Positions 12,951 to 31,368 are shown, counted from the first letter of the stretch. The stretch: 64,000 bases of DNA from Haliangium sp963772315 (GCA_963772315.1 CAVYWJ010000004.1:2480001-2544000), one strand, 5' to 3'. Notes: generated from the sequence alone by a model not told the origin. Made by a program: numbers and translations.

Positions 12951-13626
12951 CTAATCTTCTTCTACCGCGAGGGATTCAAGGAACAGGCGGAGGCTCTGGT
13001 TCCGCTTTGCACAAGTCAGCAGCGTGTGTCGCTTGCGGAAGTCCTGGCTCAGCTTGTCGTAGCGATCGTAAGCCTTGCCCTGGAAGAGGCGCTTGCGCTC
13101 CTTGTCCGATAGCCGGCGATTCAGCTCATCATGAAGTCGCTTCTTGGGGTCTCGGTACGTGGACGTCTCCTTCTTCGAGTCAATCGTCAGGATCCAAGCA
13201 TCTGTCTCCTCCCGCAATGGCATAGCGGAGGTGCTCGGTGCTGCGCTCGCCGATCCATGCATCGAGCTTGGCTGCGACGCGCTTGCGTAGCTCGATCGCG
13301 TACTCCTGCCCGGTCTCGACCGGCCGCACGACGTCGAAACCAACCAGCTCGGCCTCTGCCGTGTCGATGTGGATGACGACCAGGCGCTCCTCGTCGAGTG
13401 GCGTGTCCAGGAACTCGCGGATTCGCGTGTAGCCGATACATTCATCCTTCACGAGAAGCCAGTTGCTTCGTTGCTCTTTGGGCATCTCGTGAAGATCGGT
13501 CTCGTCGAGCGCGTACTCCGGCCGCAGGAACTGGACGTGCTCGCGATCCAGGCCGAGCCACCCCCTCAAGAGGTTGGTGATGACAGCCAGATCACCCCGG
13601 CCTTCCGCGATGATGCCGATCCGCAT
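12951..13626 (-). CDS. DUF4276-like (Toprim-related) partner of an ATPase, frameshifted
   Basis: The gene starts at ATG 13626, two bases after the stop of the upstream ATPase. Repaired, it encodes about 224 residues with family-type motifs: IIAEGRGD near the N-terminus (acidic Glu), a central VIHIDT and EETDAWIL. These resemble DUF4276/Toprim-like proteins, which occur next to AAA ATPases in defence-type gene pairs. The frame breaks at the CCC run 13211-13213 (one extra base on the plus strand); beyond it the other frame continues with ETDAWILTID and a charged helical tail. The shift may be a sequencing error. Loss of function would in any case be expected because the partner ATPase is disrupted. 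Confidence 0.7.
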
Positions 13627-13628
13627 GG

Positions 13629-14424
13629 TCAGAACGTCTTCGGCAGGCCACCGAGGTGTCCACGCATCCAAAGCTCGGAGAGCTTGTACTTGGATGCGCC
13701 CGTCTCCGGTTTGAGCTCGATGCGCTTGGTGACGGTGTGCCCCCAGATTATTGCGATACACCACGAAGAGGCGCTGTTCGTCATCGTGCAGGTTGAGCCC
13801 ATCGAGGATCGCCGGGTTGTGCGTGGTGATGAGCGCCTGCTTGTCGTGTTCCTTGGCCAGCCCGGCGATGGTCTTCATCAGGTCGCGGCAGAGCTGCGGA
13901 TTGAGCGACGTCTCGATGTTGTCGATGCCGAAGAACCGCGGAGTCTTCTCGCTGAGGAAAAGCCCCAGGTAAAAGAGGATGTGCAGGATGCCCTCGTTGG
14001 CGTTCTCTGCGGAAAAGATATTGTTGCTCCTCCGCATGAAGCGGTCGCGGAAGTAGAGCGTCGAGACGCTTCGTCCGAGCTTGTGCCCCTGGAATTTCAG
14101 CTCGTCCTCGGTATCGAGAACGAGCTTGTCGAGCCAGGGAACGACCTTGCCGTGAGCAGCCAGCGCACGGAGCTGCTGTTTGTCGAAGGTCGAAAGAAAT
14201 ACGTCCAGGTTCTCACCGTAGATGCCGAGAGGCGCTCGCCGGCTCACCACTTGGATACCGCGTAGCGCAAGTGGAGTCGGGTTGTAGATGCAGAATGTTT
14301 CTAGCCGCGGGGGCACCGAATCGGAGCCGAGGAAAATGCGATTCTCGTCTACAGGCTTGAGCGCGCGGACCGCCTCGAACAGCTGGTCGCGGGGGAGCAC
14401 CCTCAGCCGGCGCAACGTTTCTAG
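13629..14424 (-). pseudogene. OLD/AAA-type ATPase, C-terminal part (split gene)
   Basis: This is the C-terminal two thirds of an ATPase whose N-terminal part lies at 18094-18475. It contains a Walker B-like FFGIDNIETSLNP and an H-loop ITTHNPAIL, but no Walker A. Joining the two parts through a single CTAG restores one frame (...GPVLETLRRLRVLP...), giving about 386 residues. A second lesion, one extra base in the five-C run 13740-13744, shifts the last 35 or so residues; repaired, the protein ends ...GGLPKTF two bases before the next gene. ATPases of this kind drive nucleases in phage-defence pairs. The split by the element array is certain from the sequence; the homopolymer shift may be an error. 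Confidence 0.85.
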
Positions 14425-15026
14425 TACGACGTTCCAGAAGTAGCTCCCCAGATCGCAGAGAGGGGAGCCTGAAGGCGGCGTTCCGTGACGGCACGGGGGT
14501 TTGCTCGCCAGCGCCCGGCGGCGGCTATCGCTTGCGGGCGTCCCCTCCGGCGACGTGCTCGCTGCGCGGCCCCGACCCAGCTCCCCTCGCGTCCCCCCCG
14601 TGAGCCCGCGCCTTCACGGGATGAGCGCCACGCAGCTGCGCGCGCTCGCCGGCACCTCCCCGCTGCGCCGCCGCCGCCTCGGCCCTCACGTCACCATCAC
14701 TCGTCCGCGCCCCTCCCCCACAGCTGGGGAATCACTTCTGGCCAGCAGTACCAGGACATCAGGCCCAAATAGCTCCCCCACGCCCGACGCGGATGAGGTG
14801 CAAGGAGCATCGTCACCGGGCGTGCCAAGGCGGTGGCGCTCGGCGGGGTGGGCACCCGGCCGCGCCCGCAGGTCGGAGGCCCCGGACCGAGTGCGTCGGT
14901 TTTGCTCGGCGTATTCCTCGTCACCGGGATTGTCGGTGGCCGGAGGCCGAGGACGGACCGGGGGAACCCCGCCGAGACAGCCGCCGCCGGGCTCTCCCTG
15001 TGGGGAGAAACTTCTGGAACCCAGTA
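14425..15026. mobile_element. 602-bp non-autonomous element, copy 1 (type A)
   Basis: The element is bounded by CTAG (14421-14424 and 15027-15030) and has imperfect inverted ends: TACGACGTTCCAGAAGT at the left and, read inward, TACTGGGTTCCAGAAGT at the right. A copy of the same length lies at 15337-15938 and looks identical. No convincing protein is encoded; the open frames across it have no family signature. It looks like a MITE or deletion derivative mobilised in trans. Confidence 0.85.
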
Positions 15027-15030
15027 CTAG

Positions 15031-15128
15031 GAGGCTGGTGCTTTTCGCCAAAAAACGGTGAAAGCGAGTCGAAAAGTTCAATGATTCCAAGGGTCGTTTT
15101 TCGGAAAAACGAGAAAAGCACCAGTCTC
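15031..15128. mobile_element. 98-bp MITE-like element, copy 1 (type B)
   Basis: Ends GAGGCTGGTGCTTTTC and, inverted, GAGACTGGTGCTTTTC (15 of 16 match). It is bounded by CTAG on both sides. An internal GTTTTTC-G-GAAAAAC inverted repeat could act as a hairpin. It differs from the next copy by one base in the GAAAGCG/GAAGGCG segment. Confidence 0.85.
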
Positions 15129-15132
15129 CTAG

Positions 15133-15230
15133 GAGGCTGGTGCTTTTCGCCAAAAAACGGTGAAGGCGAGTCGAAAAGTTCAATGATTCCAAGGGTCGTT
15201 TTTCGGAAAAACGAGAAAAGCACCAGTCTC
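15133..15230. mobile_element. 98-bp MITE-like element, copy 2 (type B)
   Basis: Second tandem copy, separated from its neighbours by CTAG at 15129-15132 and 15231-15234. Same ends and internal hairpin as copy 1. Confidence 0.85.
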
Positions 15231-15234
15231 CTAG

Positions 15235-15332
15235 GAGGCTGGTGCTTTTCGCCAAAAAACGGTGAAGGCGAGTCGAAAAGTTCAATGATTCCAAGGGTCG
15301 TTTTTCGGAAAAACGAGAAAAGCACCAGTCTC
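15235..15332. mobile_element. 98-bp MITE-like element, copy 3 (type B)
   Basis: Third tandem copy, bounded by CTAG at 15231-15234 and 15333-15336. Because 98+4 is a multiple of three, open frames run through all three copies, but they are a by-product of the period and not genes. Confidence 0.85.
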
Positions 15333-15336
15333 CTAG

Positions 15337-15938
15337 TACGACGTTCCAGAAGTAGCTCCCCAGATCGCAGAGAGGGGAGCCTGAAGGCGGCGTTCCGTGA
15401 CGGCACGGGGGTTTGCTCGCCAGCGCCCGGCGGCGGCTATCGCTTGCGGGCGTCCCCTCCGGCGACGTGCTCGCTGCGCGGCCCCGACCCAGCTCCCCTC
15501 GCGTCCCCCCCGTGAGCCCGCGCCTTCACGGGATGAGCGCCACGCAGCTGCGCGCGCTCGCCGGCACCTCCCCGCTGCGCCGCCGCCGCCTCGGCCCTCA
15601 CGTCACCATCACTCGTCCGCGCCCCTCCCCCACAGCTGGGGAATCACTTCTGGCCAGCAGTACCAGGACATCAGGCCCAAATAGCTCCCCCACGCCCGAC
15701 GCGGATGAGGTGCAAGGAGCATCGTCACCGGGCGTGCCAAGGCGGTGGCGCTCGGCGGGGTGGGCACCCGGCCGCGCCCGCAGGTCGGAGGCCCCGGACC
15801 GAGTGCGTCGGTTTTGCTCGGCGTATTCCTCGTCACCGGGATTGTCGGTGGCCGGAGGCCGAGGACGGACCGGGGGAACCCCGCCGAGACAGCCGCCGCC
15901 GGGCTCTCCCTGTGGGGAGAAACTTCTGGAACCCAGTA
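15337..15938. mobile_element. 602-bp non-autonomous element, copy 2 (type A)
   Basis: Same length and sequence as 14425-15026 as far as I can compare by eye, bounded by CTAG at 15333-15336 and 15939-15942. The near-identity of the two copies indicates recent transposition or duplication. Confidence 0.85.
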
Positions 15939-15959
15939 CTAGCACCAAACGCCTCCGAG

Positions 15960-17863
15960 CTAACGGGTTGGATCGATTGAGACTTCCGGCTCGCGAACGG
16001 CCGGAGGTGCATCAAGGGAGAGGATGAGGCGGCGGTCGTCCATCCAGGGGATGCGGGTGTGGCGCTGGTTGGCGCGTTGGATGAGGAAGTGCCAAAGGGG
16101 AAGGAGGTGCTTGGGTTTGAGAAGAACGATGAGGGTGTCGTGACCGAGGAAGAGCTCGGCGGGTGTGAAGAGAAACCAACGTCGGAGAGTGCGGGGATGG
16201 GCGCGATGGAACTGGGAGGGAAGGAGCAAGGAGAATGCCTGCAGCGCGTTGGTGGCGAGGGCGGCGATCCAGGCGTAGAGGGTGAGGGCGTTCTGCTGGA
16301 ATCCAGGACGCTCGGGATGACGACTGCGCTTGTTGTAGCCGGAGGGCGCGGTGTCGACGTAGATGTCGTGCAGCATGATGCGGTAGGTCTGCTCGTGATG
16401 CTGGCGGGTGCGGAACTCACGAACCAGCTCGTAGGCCGGGGTGTCCTCGTCGCCGAAGATCCAGAGGGCGTGCCACCTGTGCTTGCCACGCGTGGTGGTT
16501 TCACGAATGACGATGGTGCGTGCGGATACCGGCGTCGAGCGCGACTTGGAATGGAGGGAGGTGCGGGTCTCTGCAATGGCAATGGGTTTGGACGGAGCGT
16601 CCCGGTAAGGCCCCGGTTCTTCGAGCGAGGTCCAGGCCTCGGCAGGAAGGGCGTTCCAAGCAGCCCGGTAGGTGGGACGTCGCGGTACCCGGACCAGAGT
16701 GACTTGCCGCTGGCGCAAGACGAGGTCGAGGAGCTCGTCGTGGGCGTGGGCGGCCCCCGCATCGAGAATGACCCGCAGCGTTGCCCCGCGGGCACGACGA
16801 CGAACTGCCGCGAGTAACTGCTTGGCGAGGTGCGCTAGGGTCACGTCGCCAGGAGATGCGATCAGGCCGTGCAAGACGCGCGCGGCGACGTCGAAAACAA
16901 AGGTGAGTTTCTCGATCTTCATCTTCTTGTTGCGAATCGTATGAAAACCTTTTGGGATACGAAACTTGCGCGTGAAGCGTGCAATGGCGTGCTCGTCGAT
17001 GCTGAGCCAGTGGCATGCGGCCTGGGCCAGGCGCGGCGCGGTCTCCTTCATGAAGCGCCGGACGCCCGCCAGGGAACCGAGACGGAGCAGTGCGCCCAGC
17101 CGGCGGCGACCGAGCACCTTGGTCCCGCCGGTCAGAATCGCAAAGCCAGGGTCGTGCTGAGTCTCGAAATGAAAGATTCGCTGGATTCCGAGAATCGCTT
17201 TGAAATACAACGACAGGACCAGTCGGCCGGCATTGCTGGCGCCCAGCGCACCGAAGCATCGCTGCGCAGCTGCGTACAGATGCCGCGCCTCGTGCAAGAG
17301 CAGGAACGCGCCGCCACAGAACGTGGTGCCTAAAAAAGGGGGGCGTTGTGCGCCTTCTCTTCGCGCAAACAGCCGAGCCCGTAGCGTTCCAGATAGCGGC
17401 GCAGCGTCAGTCGATCCATCGTGACGCCAAACGTCTCGGCCACGAACTGGAGAATCTGCGGCGCCTTGGCTCGGGGATGTTCGACCAGATACTTGGCGAT
17501 GAGTCCGGCATGCTCCGGCTTCAGCTTGGGCGCTGCGTGGCCGCGCTTCGGGTCGCGCAGGTATTCCAGCATGCCGTGTGCGCTCTGTGCCTGGGTATAT
17601 CGTACCGCCCGGTCGGAAACACCGATGAGGGAACCGATCATGCTGCTCCCAAGCCCCATTCCGCTGTGGGCCAGCATGTACCCCAACAGCCGCCGCAGCG
17701 GTTTGAGCTCCCCAACCACGCCAAGCACCATGAGCGCCACCGACACCACCCATCTCTGCCCCTCATCCAAGCTCGACATGTTCACCGCGTGCTCCTGGCA
17801 CCACTGCTCGAGCTGCTCATCGCGTAGCTGTTGCCGTTCCGTCGAATTGGCTGCCCTGTCCAT
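15960..17863 (-). CDS. DDE transposase, probably made by -1 frameshifting
   Basis: Two overlapping frames form one transposase. The first (17863-17330, about 178 residues) has an N-terminal helical region and helix-turn-helix-like segments (APQILQFVAETFGVTMDRLT). It ends APLF-stop at a C6-T6 run followed by TAG (about 17325-17339). The second frame continues LGTTFCGG to 15960 and carries the likely catalytic acids: SIDEH, VILDAGA and HHEQTYR (D-D-E), with IPKGFHTIRNKKMK after the first. Slippage of one base back on the T-run places TTA after TTT and bypasses the stop. Programmed frameshifting or transcriptional slippage is common in IS elements, so this is probably functional. AAGGAG lies only two bases before the ATG at 17863, so the start is tentative. 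Confidence 0.8.
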
Positions 17864-17964
17864 GTCTCCTTTCAACCAGAACAATCAGTGCGGGCCAAGC
17901 CAAAACGCTTGAGAATTCTCTAACTGATCGGGTTCCCACGACTTTTGCGTCGCTCAGCAACAGC

Positions 17965-17983
17965 CCCGCACCAACAGTGCGGG
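17965..17983. promoter_or_regulatory. Hairpin in the IS leader
   Basis: CCCGCAC and GTGCGGG form a 7-bp stem with a 5-base loop about 100 bases upstream of the transposase start. It could shield the transposase from read-through transcription, a known feature of IS elements; the role here is inferred. Confidence 0.4.
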
Positions 17984-18093
17984 TCCTCAGCCGCAGCGTC
18001 GTCTCCGCTGCGCTCGTCCCTCACCCTCCGGCAGCCCCACCCTGTGCCGGAAATCCGGCATTCACCGCTCCAGCGTCCCGGAGGCGTTTGGTG

Positions 18094-18475
18094 CTAGTAC
18101 GGGACCATGCAACGAGTTCTCGACTCGCCAGCCTGCATTGATGTCGTCCTTATCTTCCGGCGAGAGCCTGAGCACGACAGGCGCCTCATCGCTCGAGTTG
18201 GCGTCGTCGGACGAGATGGCGAACTCGATGCTCCGTGCTGGCTGCGTCTTCAGAAACGAGCTGACCGTCATGGACGGCTTCGCAATGCGAACGCCCCGCG
18301 CGTAGAGTTCTTCTAGGTCCAGCTTGTCGCTAAGTGCTGCGCTCGCAGTGGCCACGGCTTCGAGGATGTTGGTCTTCCCCGATCCATTCTCGCCAATGAA
18401 GACGTTGATCCGCCCCAGCTCAATCGTGTGATCGAGCATCGACTTGAAGTTCTTGATGCTGATCTCGCGGATCAT
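18094..18475 (-). pseudogene. OLD/AAA-type ATPase, N-terminal part (split gene)
   Basis: From ATG 18475 the protein begins MIREISIKNFKSM and has a clear Walker A, GENGSGKT (28-35), typical of OLD/SMC-like ATPases of defence systems. The coding frame runs into the insertion at CTAG 18094-18097; the C-terminal part resumes at 14424. The start is only 8 bases after the stop of the upstream Toprim-like gene, so it was part of the same transcript. The fusion of host codons to IS sequence (…PVLAPNASG) is a junction artefact. Confidence 0.85.
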
Positions 18476-18483
18476 GGAGCGTC

Positions 18484-19056
18484 CTAAATGATTTGGCTGG
18501 AGCCTGGGACCGTACCAGGCATGTTCTCCACAACCCACTGCACCAGATAATTGAAGCTCTGCACCTTGAGACGAATGTTATCCCGTACATTCACCGCACT
18601 CCAGGCAGCTCTTCCGAGCAGCCGGTCCCGGTCGTCTGGCAATGGCTTCGAGACCGGCGTGACATCGCCCATCGCCCGACAGCATGCCTCCACGACGGTT
18701 TCCACGTTCTTGTCGAGCAGAATGAGCTTGTAGTCGCCTGAGGCTTTGGCAGATACGGCCGCTCGAATTCCGGAGCGACACGTCGCTGGGCGTTGACCCC
18801 CGGGCCACAAATTCAGCACCTGGTCACTGTCGAGCACGGCGCACACGGGGCCGCTGCGGCTCAGCTTGCTCAAATCCTGCTGGAGGGCCCGTATCACGTT
18901 CCCATTCCCCTTCCTCGGAATCGACTGGACGTACTTCGTAACACAATGGCGCTCGCACTGGAGTGCATCCGCGACGCATGCCACGAGCAGCTCGTGCGGG
19001 CCGAACCCCTTGATAGCGCCGCCGCGCTGATCTTCCCAGAGAACAGTGATCTTCAC
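18484..19056 (-). CDS. Toprim-like nuclease partner of the upstream ATPase
   Basis: The GTG start overlaps the TGA of the ATPase (GTGA), indicating translational coupling. The 190-residue protein starts VKITVLWED with acidic E8, followed by a D-x-D motif (AVLDSDQ, D76 and D78) and a KNVETVVEA segment (E119). An early Glu, a DxD and a later acidic helix fit the Toprim fold of OLD-type nucleases and of small partners such as AriB of PARIS or DUF4435/DUF4276 proteins. Sequence similarity to any one of these is not close enough for me to assign it. It most likely acts as the effector, with the ATPase as sensor. No membrane segment is seen. Confidence 0.7.
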   Translation of the reverse strand: MKITVLWEDQRGGAIKGFGPHELLVACVADALQCERHCVTKYVQSIPRKGNGNVIRALQQDLSKLSRSGPVCAVLDSDQVLNLWPGGQRPATCRSGIRAAVSAKASGDYKLILLDKNVETVVEACCRAMGDVTPVSKPLPDDRDRLLGRAAWSAVNVRDNIRLKVQSFNYLVQWVVENMPGTVPGSSQII

Positions 19057-20297
19057 TGCTCTCCCTCGGTTGCACTGCCGCCAGGACCGTCGTCGAACAC
19101 GTGCGCATCGTAGCCCTCGGAGCGGATGGCGCCGAGCCCCCGGTAGCTCTCGAGCCATTCTTTCAATCGCTCGCCGTTGGGCCTGCGCATCCGCATCGCG
19201 CGCTGCTCGTCGAGCTCGCACAGGACCACGCTGCTCGCCGGGTCTGCGAGCGCATCAAGGAAGCGATCCGAGTGCGTCGCGACGATGACCGGGCAGGTCG
19301 TGGCGACCTCCTCGAGCATCCAGACCACTCGAGAAAGCAACGCGGGGTGGAGGTGGACCTCGGGCTCGTCGAATGCAAGCACCGACCGGGCGTGGTTCAG
19401 CTCCACCAGCGCGATGAACGCGAGGTAGCTGAGCTGCCCCTCGGACAAGGACTCGGCGGGAAGCGGCTTGTCCGGTATGCTGCCGAAGATGACCTCGAGC
19501 TCGATGTTGCCGCGCCCGGATGGTGCAAGCCGGAAGTTCCTGAAGTCGTCCCCTAGCCCTAGGCGCGCGCGTTCAATGACACGCGTCCAGACATCCTCGC
19601 CGAGGTTGCGGAGCTGCTGGTAGCAGTTGGGGAGGTTGATGCCATAACGCGCGAGAGCACTGGAGTGTTCGACCAGGGCCGGCCAGCGAGGCCCTACTCG
19701 AACATCGAGTTCTCGCTGCTGCCAGAGCGGCCGGGTCTCGAACGGTACGTGCTGCTCGATCCTGGCAAGTGCCTCCGTGATGCGCAGAAATTCGAGCTGC
19801 GCAGTGACACCAAAGGACGCGACGGCGAGTGCCTGTACATCGACGTTCACTTCCGCGGGCTTTCCTCCCCCTGCATTGGAGATACGGGCAACGTGGCCGT
19901 TCCGGTCGAGCACGCGAAACAGCTGAACCGCGCCCGCGTCTGGGTATACCTCGAGTGTCTCGTAAACTACTTGGGGGGTAAGGCCGACGTTTGCAATCGC
20001 AAAGCGATAGTCGAGGCTGGGTCCGGCACCTTCCACCATCACGCGGAGCTTCAGCTCGGGAGCCCCGCGTCTGAGCAAGCTCTGCAGCCCTCCGTGAGCC
20101 CGGATCACGATGTCCTGCACGTAATTGATAGGTTTCGCCGCCTGCCGGAGCAGCTCCAGCGCTTCGAGTACGGTGCTCTTCCCACTGCCGTTGTCGCCGA
20201 TGAGAACGGTTAGCCCACCGAGGTCGAGTATCACCTCATCAATGGCACGCATGCCATTGATCCACAACCGGGTAATGCGATCCTGACCTTGACCCAT
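19053..20297 (-). CDS. ABC/OLD-type AAA ATPase of a defence-like pair
   Basis: ATG 20297 is chosen because AAAGGTG lies 8 bases upstream; a GTG at 20306 is an alternative. The 414-residue protein has Walker A GDNGSGKS (35-42), an ABC-type signature LSEGQLSYLA, Walker B VLAFDEPEVHLHP and an H-loop ATHSDRFLDAL. This is the AAA_21/OLD-like layout found in GajA, AriA, PtuA and retron ATPases, without a fused nuclease. It begins 47 bases after hslU on the same strand and is coupled to the next gene. Those neighbours suggest a phage-defence ATPase inserted behind a housekeeping operon. The ATPase class is firm; the biological role is inferred from context. Confidence 0.85.
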   Translation of the reverse strand: MGQGQDRITRLWINGMRAIDEVILDLGGLTVLIGDNGSGKSTVLEALELLRQAAKPINYVQDIVIRAHGGLQSLLRRGAPELKLRVMVEGAGPSLDYRFAIANVGLTPQVVYETLEVYPDAGAVQLFRVLDRNGHVARISNAGGGKPAEVNVDVQALAVASFGVTAQLEFLRITEALARIEQHVPFETRPLWQQRELDVRVGPRWPALVEHSSALARYGINLPNCYQQLRNLGEDVWTRVIERARLGLGDDFRNFRLAPSGRGNIELEVIFGSIPDKPLPAESLSEGQLSYLAFIALVELNHARSVLAFDEPEVHLHPALLSRVVWMLEEVATTCPVIVATHSDRFLDALADPASSVVLCELDEQRAMRMRRPNGERLKEWLESYRGLGAIRSEGYDAHVFDDGPGGSATEGEQ

Positions 20298-20344
20298 GGC
20301 AGACACCTTTCGCGAAGAACGCCCCGCCTGCTCGCCCGCGCCCG

Positions 20345-22275
<1,931 letters not shown>

Positions 22276-22282
22276 ATCGAGT

Positions 22283-23392
<1,110 letters not shown>

Positions 23393-23440
23393 ATACCGGG
23401 AGCGTAGCAGGGGAGGGCGCGGCGCTCACTTTTTCGGCGA

Positions 23441-24046
23441 TCAGCGGTCGAGCCCGGCCGGCTTCGCGCCCCAGGTCCCGCCGTGGATGAATTCTGCGAC
23501 GCTGCGGCGCTGGCGCGGAGCGCGCTCGCGCTCGGCCAGGGGCGCGGGCAGCGAGTCGGGATCGCCGGGATAGCCGATCGCGATGGCCGCGACCGGCTCG
23601 AACGCGGCCGGGATGGCAAAGGCCTGGCGCGCCTTGTCGGGATCGAACCCGGCCATCTGGTGGATCTGGAGGCCCATGGCCTCGGCCTGGAGCGCCATGG
23701 TGGCGCTGGCCTGACCGACGTCGTGCCAGGCATGGGCGTTGGACGTGCCGTTACGCGCGAAGCCCGTGGCCGCCACCGAGAGCATCAGCACCTGCGCGTT
23801 TTCGCACCATGTGCGGTTGAACTCGATGAGACAGCCGAGCAGCCGGTCGAACGCGTCGCGCTCGCTGCGCTGGGCCACGATGTAGCGCCAGGGCTGCTCG
23901 TTGGAGCACGACGAGGCCCAGCGCGCGGCCTCGAGCAGCGACAGGAGCTGCGCCGGTGTCACTGCCTGCTCGGTGAACGCGCGCGGGCTGTGGCGGCGCG
24001 TGATGAGGTCGTGGACCGGATGGTCGGTGGGGGCGGTTCTATCCAT
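23441..24046 (-). CDS. Nitroreductase-family FMN enzyme
   Basis: The 201-residue protein has the family layout: N-terminal RRHSPRAF (FMN phosphate contact), SSCSNEQPWRYIV, a central dimer helix with DVGQASATMALQAEAMGL, and GYPGDPDSLP near the C-terminus. Such enzymes reduce nitro compounds, quinones or other acceptors with NAD(P)H in the cytoplasm. It lies downstream of the glycosyltransferase on the same strand (36-base gap), possibly co-transcribed. The physiological substrate is unknown. Confidence 0.92.
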   Translation of the reverse strand: MDRTAPTDHPVHDLITRRHSPRAFTEQAVTPAQLLSLLEAARWASSCSNEQPWRYIVAQRSERDAFDRLLGCLIEFNRTWCENAQVLMLSVAATGFARNGTSNAHAWHDVGQASATMALQAEAMGLQIHQMAGFDPDKARQAFAIPAAFEPVAAIAIGYPGDPDSLPAPLAERERAPRQRRSVAEFIHGGTWGAKPAGLDR

Positions 24047-24082
24047 GGTGGCTTCCGGTGCTCTCAGGCTGTGCTCGCAGGC

Positions 24083-24895
24083 TCACGAATCGGTGGGGCG
24101 GTGCAGGAACGAGCCGTACTCCCACCAGTAGCGCATCAGCCCCTTGGCGTGGCTGAGACCCAGCTTGGACAGCGGCTTCTTGGAGGTGATGCGCTGGCAG
24201 TTGTGCACGATCTCGACGTCGGGGTAGTACCAGACCTTGAGCCCGTGCTTCCAGCAGCGGGCGCAGAACTCCACGTCCTCGGGCGAGTAGAAGATGCGCT
24301 CGTCGAGCAGACCGGCGCGGTCGAAGGTCTCGCGCGGAACGAACCACGCCGCCGAGATCGCGTAATCCACGGGCGCCATCTGGCCGGCCAGCACGGAGTC
24401 GATGCTCTCGTCCCGGGCCCGCTGCTCCTCCATGCGCAGCAGCCGGTAGGCCTTGGTGAACAGGGTGGGAAAGCGCCGCGCCGACTCCTGGAACTGGCCG
24501 TCGGGATAGATCAGCCGCGGATGCAGGATGCCGAGCGTCTCGCGTTGCGGGATGCGCTGCACGCCCTCGACCAGACCGCGCAGCGTGCCGGGCGGGACCT
24601 CGGTGTCGCTGTCGAGGATGAAGATGTACTCGCCGCGGGCCATGCGAATACCAATGTTGCGCGGCGCGGTCGTGCCCTGGTTGTACGAGAGGGGGACGAG
24701 GCGAATGTTGTCGTAGCGATCCTGAAACCCGTGCAGGAGCTCGAGCGTGCGATCGCGCGAGCCATTGTCGATGACGATGATCTCGGTGGGCACCTTCGAG
24801 ATCTCGATATCTTGCTCGAGCGAGGTGAGCAGCGGCTCGACGAACTTGGCGCTGTTCCAGGTGAGGCTGACGATCGACACGACGGGCTTGGTCAT
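24083..24895 (-). CDS. Family 2 glycosyltransferase
   Basis: The 270-residue GT-A enzyme starts VVSIVSLTWNSAKF, has IVIDNGSRDRT, the metal-binding D-S-D in FILDSDTEVPPG, and YSPEDVEFCARCWKHG typical of rhamnosyl- or galactosyl-type GT2 enzymes. It presumably adds a sugar to a cell-surface polysaccharide from the cytoplasmic side; no membrane segment is present. It is divergent from the large CheB/CheR kinase. The 206-base gap between them holds a 13-base direct repeat (ATGACCGGCCGGG, twice near 25020-25046) but no clear promoter. Confidence 0.9.
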   Translation of the reverse strand: MTKPVVSIVSLTWNSAKFVEPLLTSLEQDIEISKVPTEIIVIDNGSRDRTLELLHGFQDRYDNIRLVPLSYNQGTTAPRNIGIRMARGEYIFILDSDTEVPPGTLRGLVEGVQRIPQRETLGILHPRLIYPDGQFQESARRFPTLFTKAYRLLRMEEQRARDESIDSVLAGQMAPVDYAISAAWFVPRETFDRAGLLDERIFYSPEDVEFCARCWKHGLKVWYYPDVEIVHNCQRITSKKPLSKLGLSHAKGLMRYWWEYGSFLHRPTDS

Positions 24896-25101
24896 GGGTG
24901 TCGCTAGTCTAACGCGGAGCCGCGGACGCCACGTGCGTCAGGGGAAAAATCTCGTCACGTGACTAGTGCCATGGTAAGACGAGCAGGTATGGCATGGTGC
25001 TCCCGTGCCGGGTACCGGAATGACCGGCCGGGATGACCGGCCGGGCGGACCGGGCAGTACTCGACAGGCGCGATCACGGGGGGCCGAGTGAGTCTGGAGC
25101 G

Positions 25102-31368
<6,267 letters not shown>

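Larger units (their letters stand above)
15943..18093 (-). mobile_element. 2151-bp insertion sequence with DDE-type transposase (type C)
   Basis: The ends are a perfect 15-bp inverted repeat (CACCAAACGCCTCCG at 15943 and its complement ending at 18093), flanked by CTAG at 15939-15942 and 18094-18097. CTAG is therefore the probable 4-bp target duplication, as in IS families that use YTAR-type targets. It carries one transposase gene read in two frames and about 230 bp of leader. The transposase resembles none of the best-known IS families closely enough for me to name one. Confidence 0.88.

Noticed and set aside
12276..13112. 278-codon open frame on the plus strand
   Set aside because: Runs through the 42-bp repeats and antisense to the DUF4276-like gene, with no ribosome-binding site or domain.
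15031..15332. CRISPR or coding repeat
   Set aside because: Three whole 98-bp copies with terminal inverted repeats and CTAG borders fit tandem MITE insertion.
14793..15515. Plus-strand frame with a repeated 34-residue unit over the 98-bp elements
   Set aside because: Artefact of a 102-bp period (98+4), which keeps any frame open; units have no start site or family.
14485..15684. Open frames inside the two 602-bp elements, as possible transposase remnants
   Set aside because: No catalytic motif or family likeness; the element is better explained as non-autonomous.
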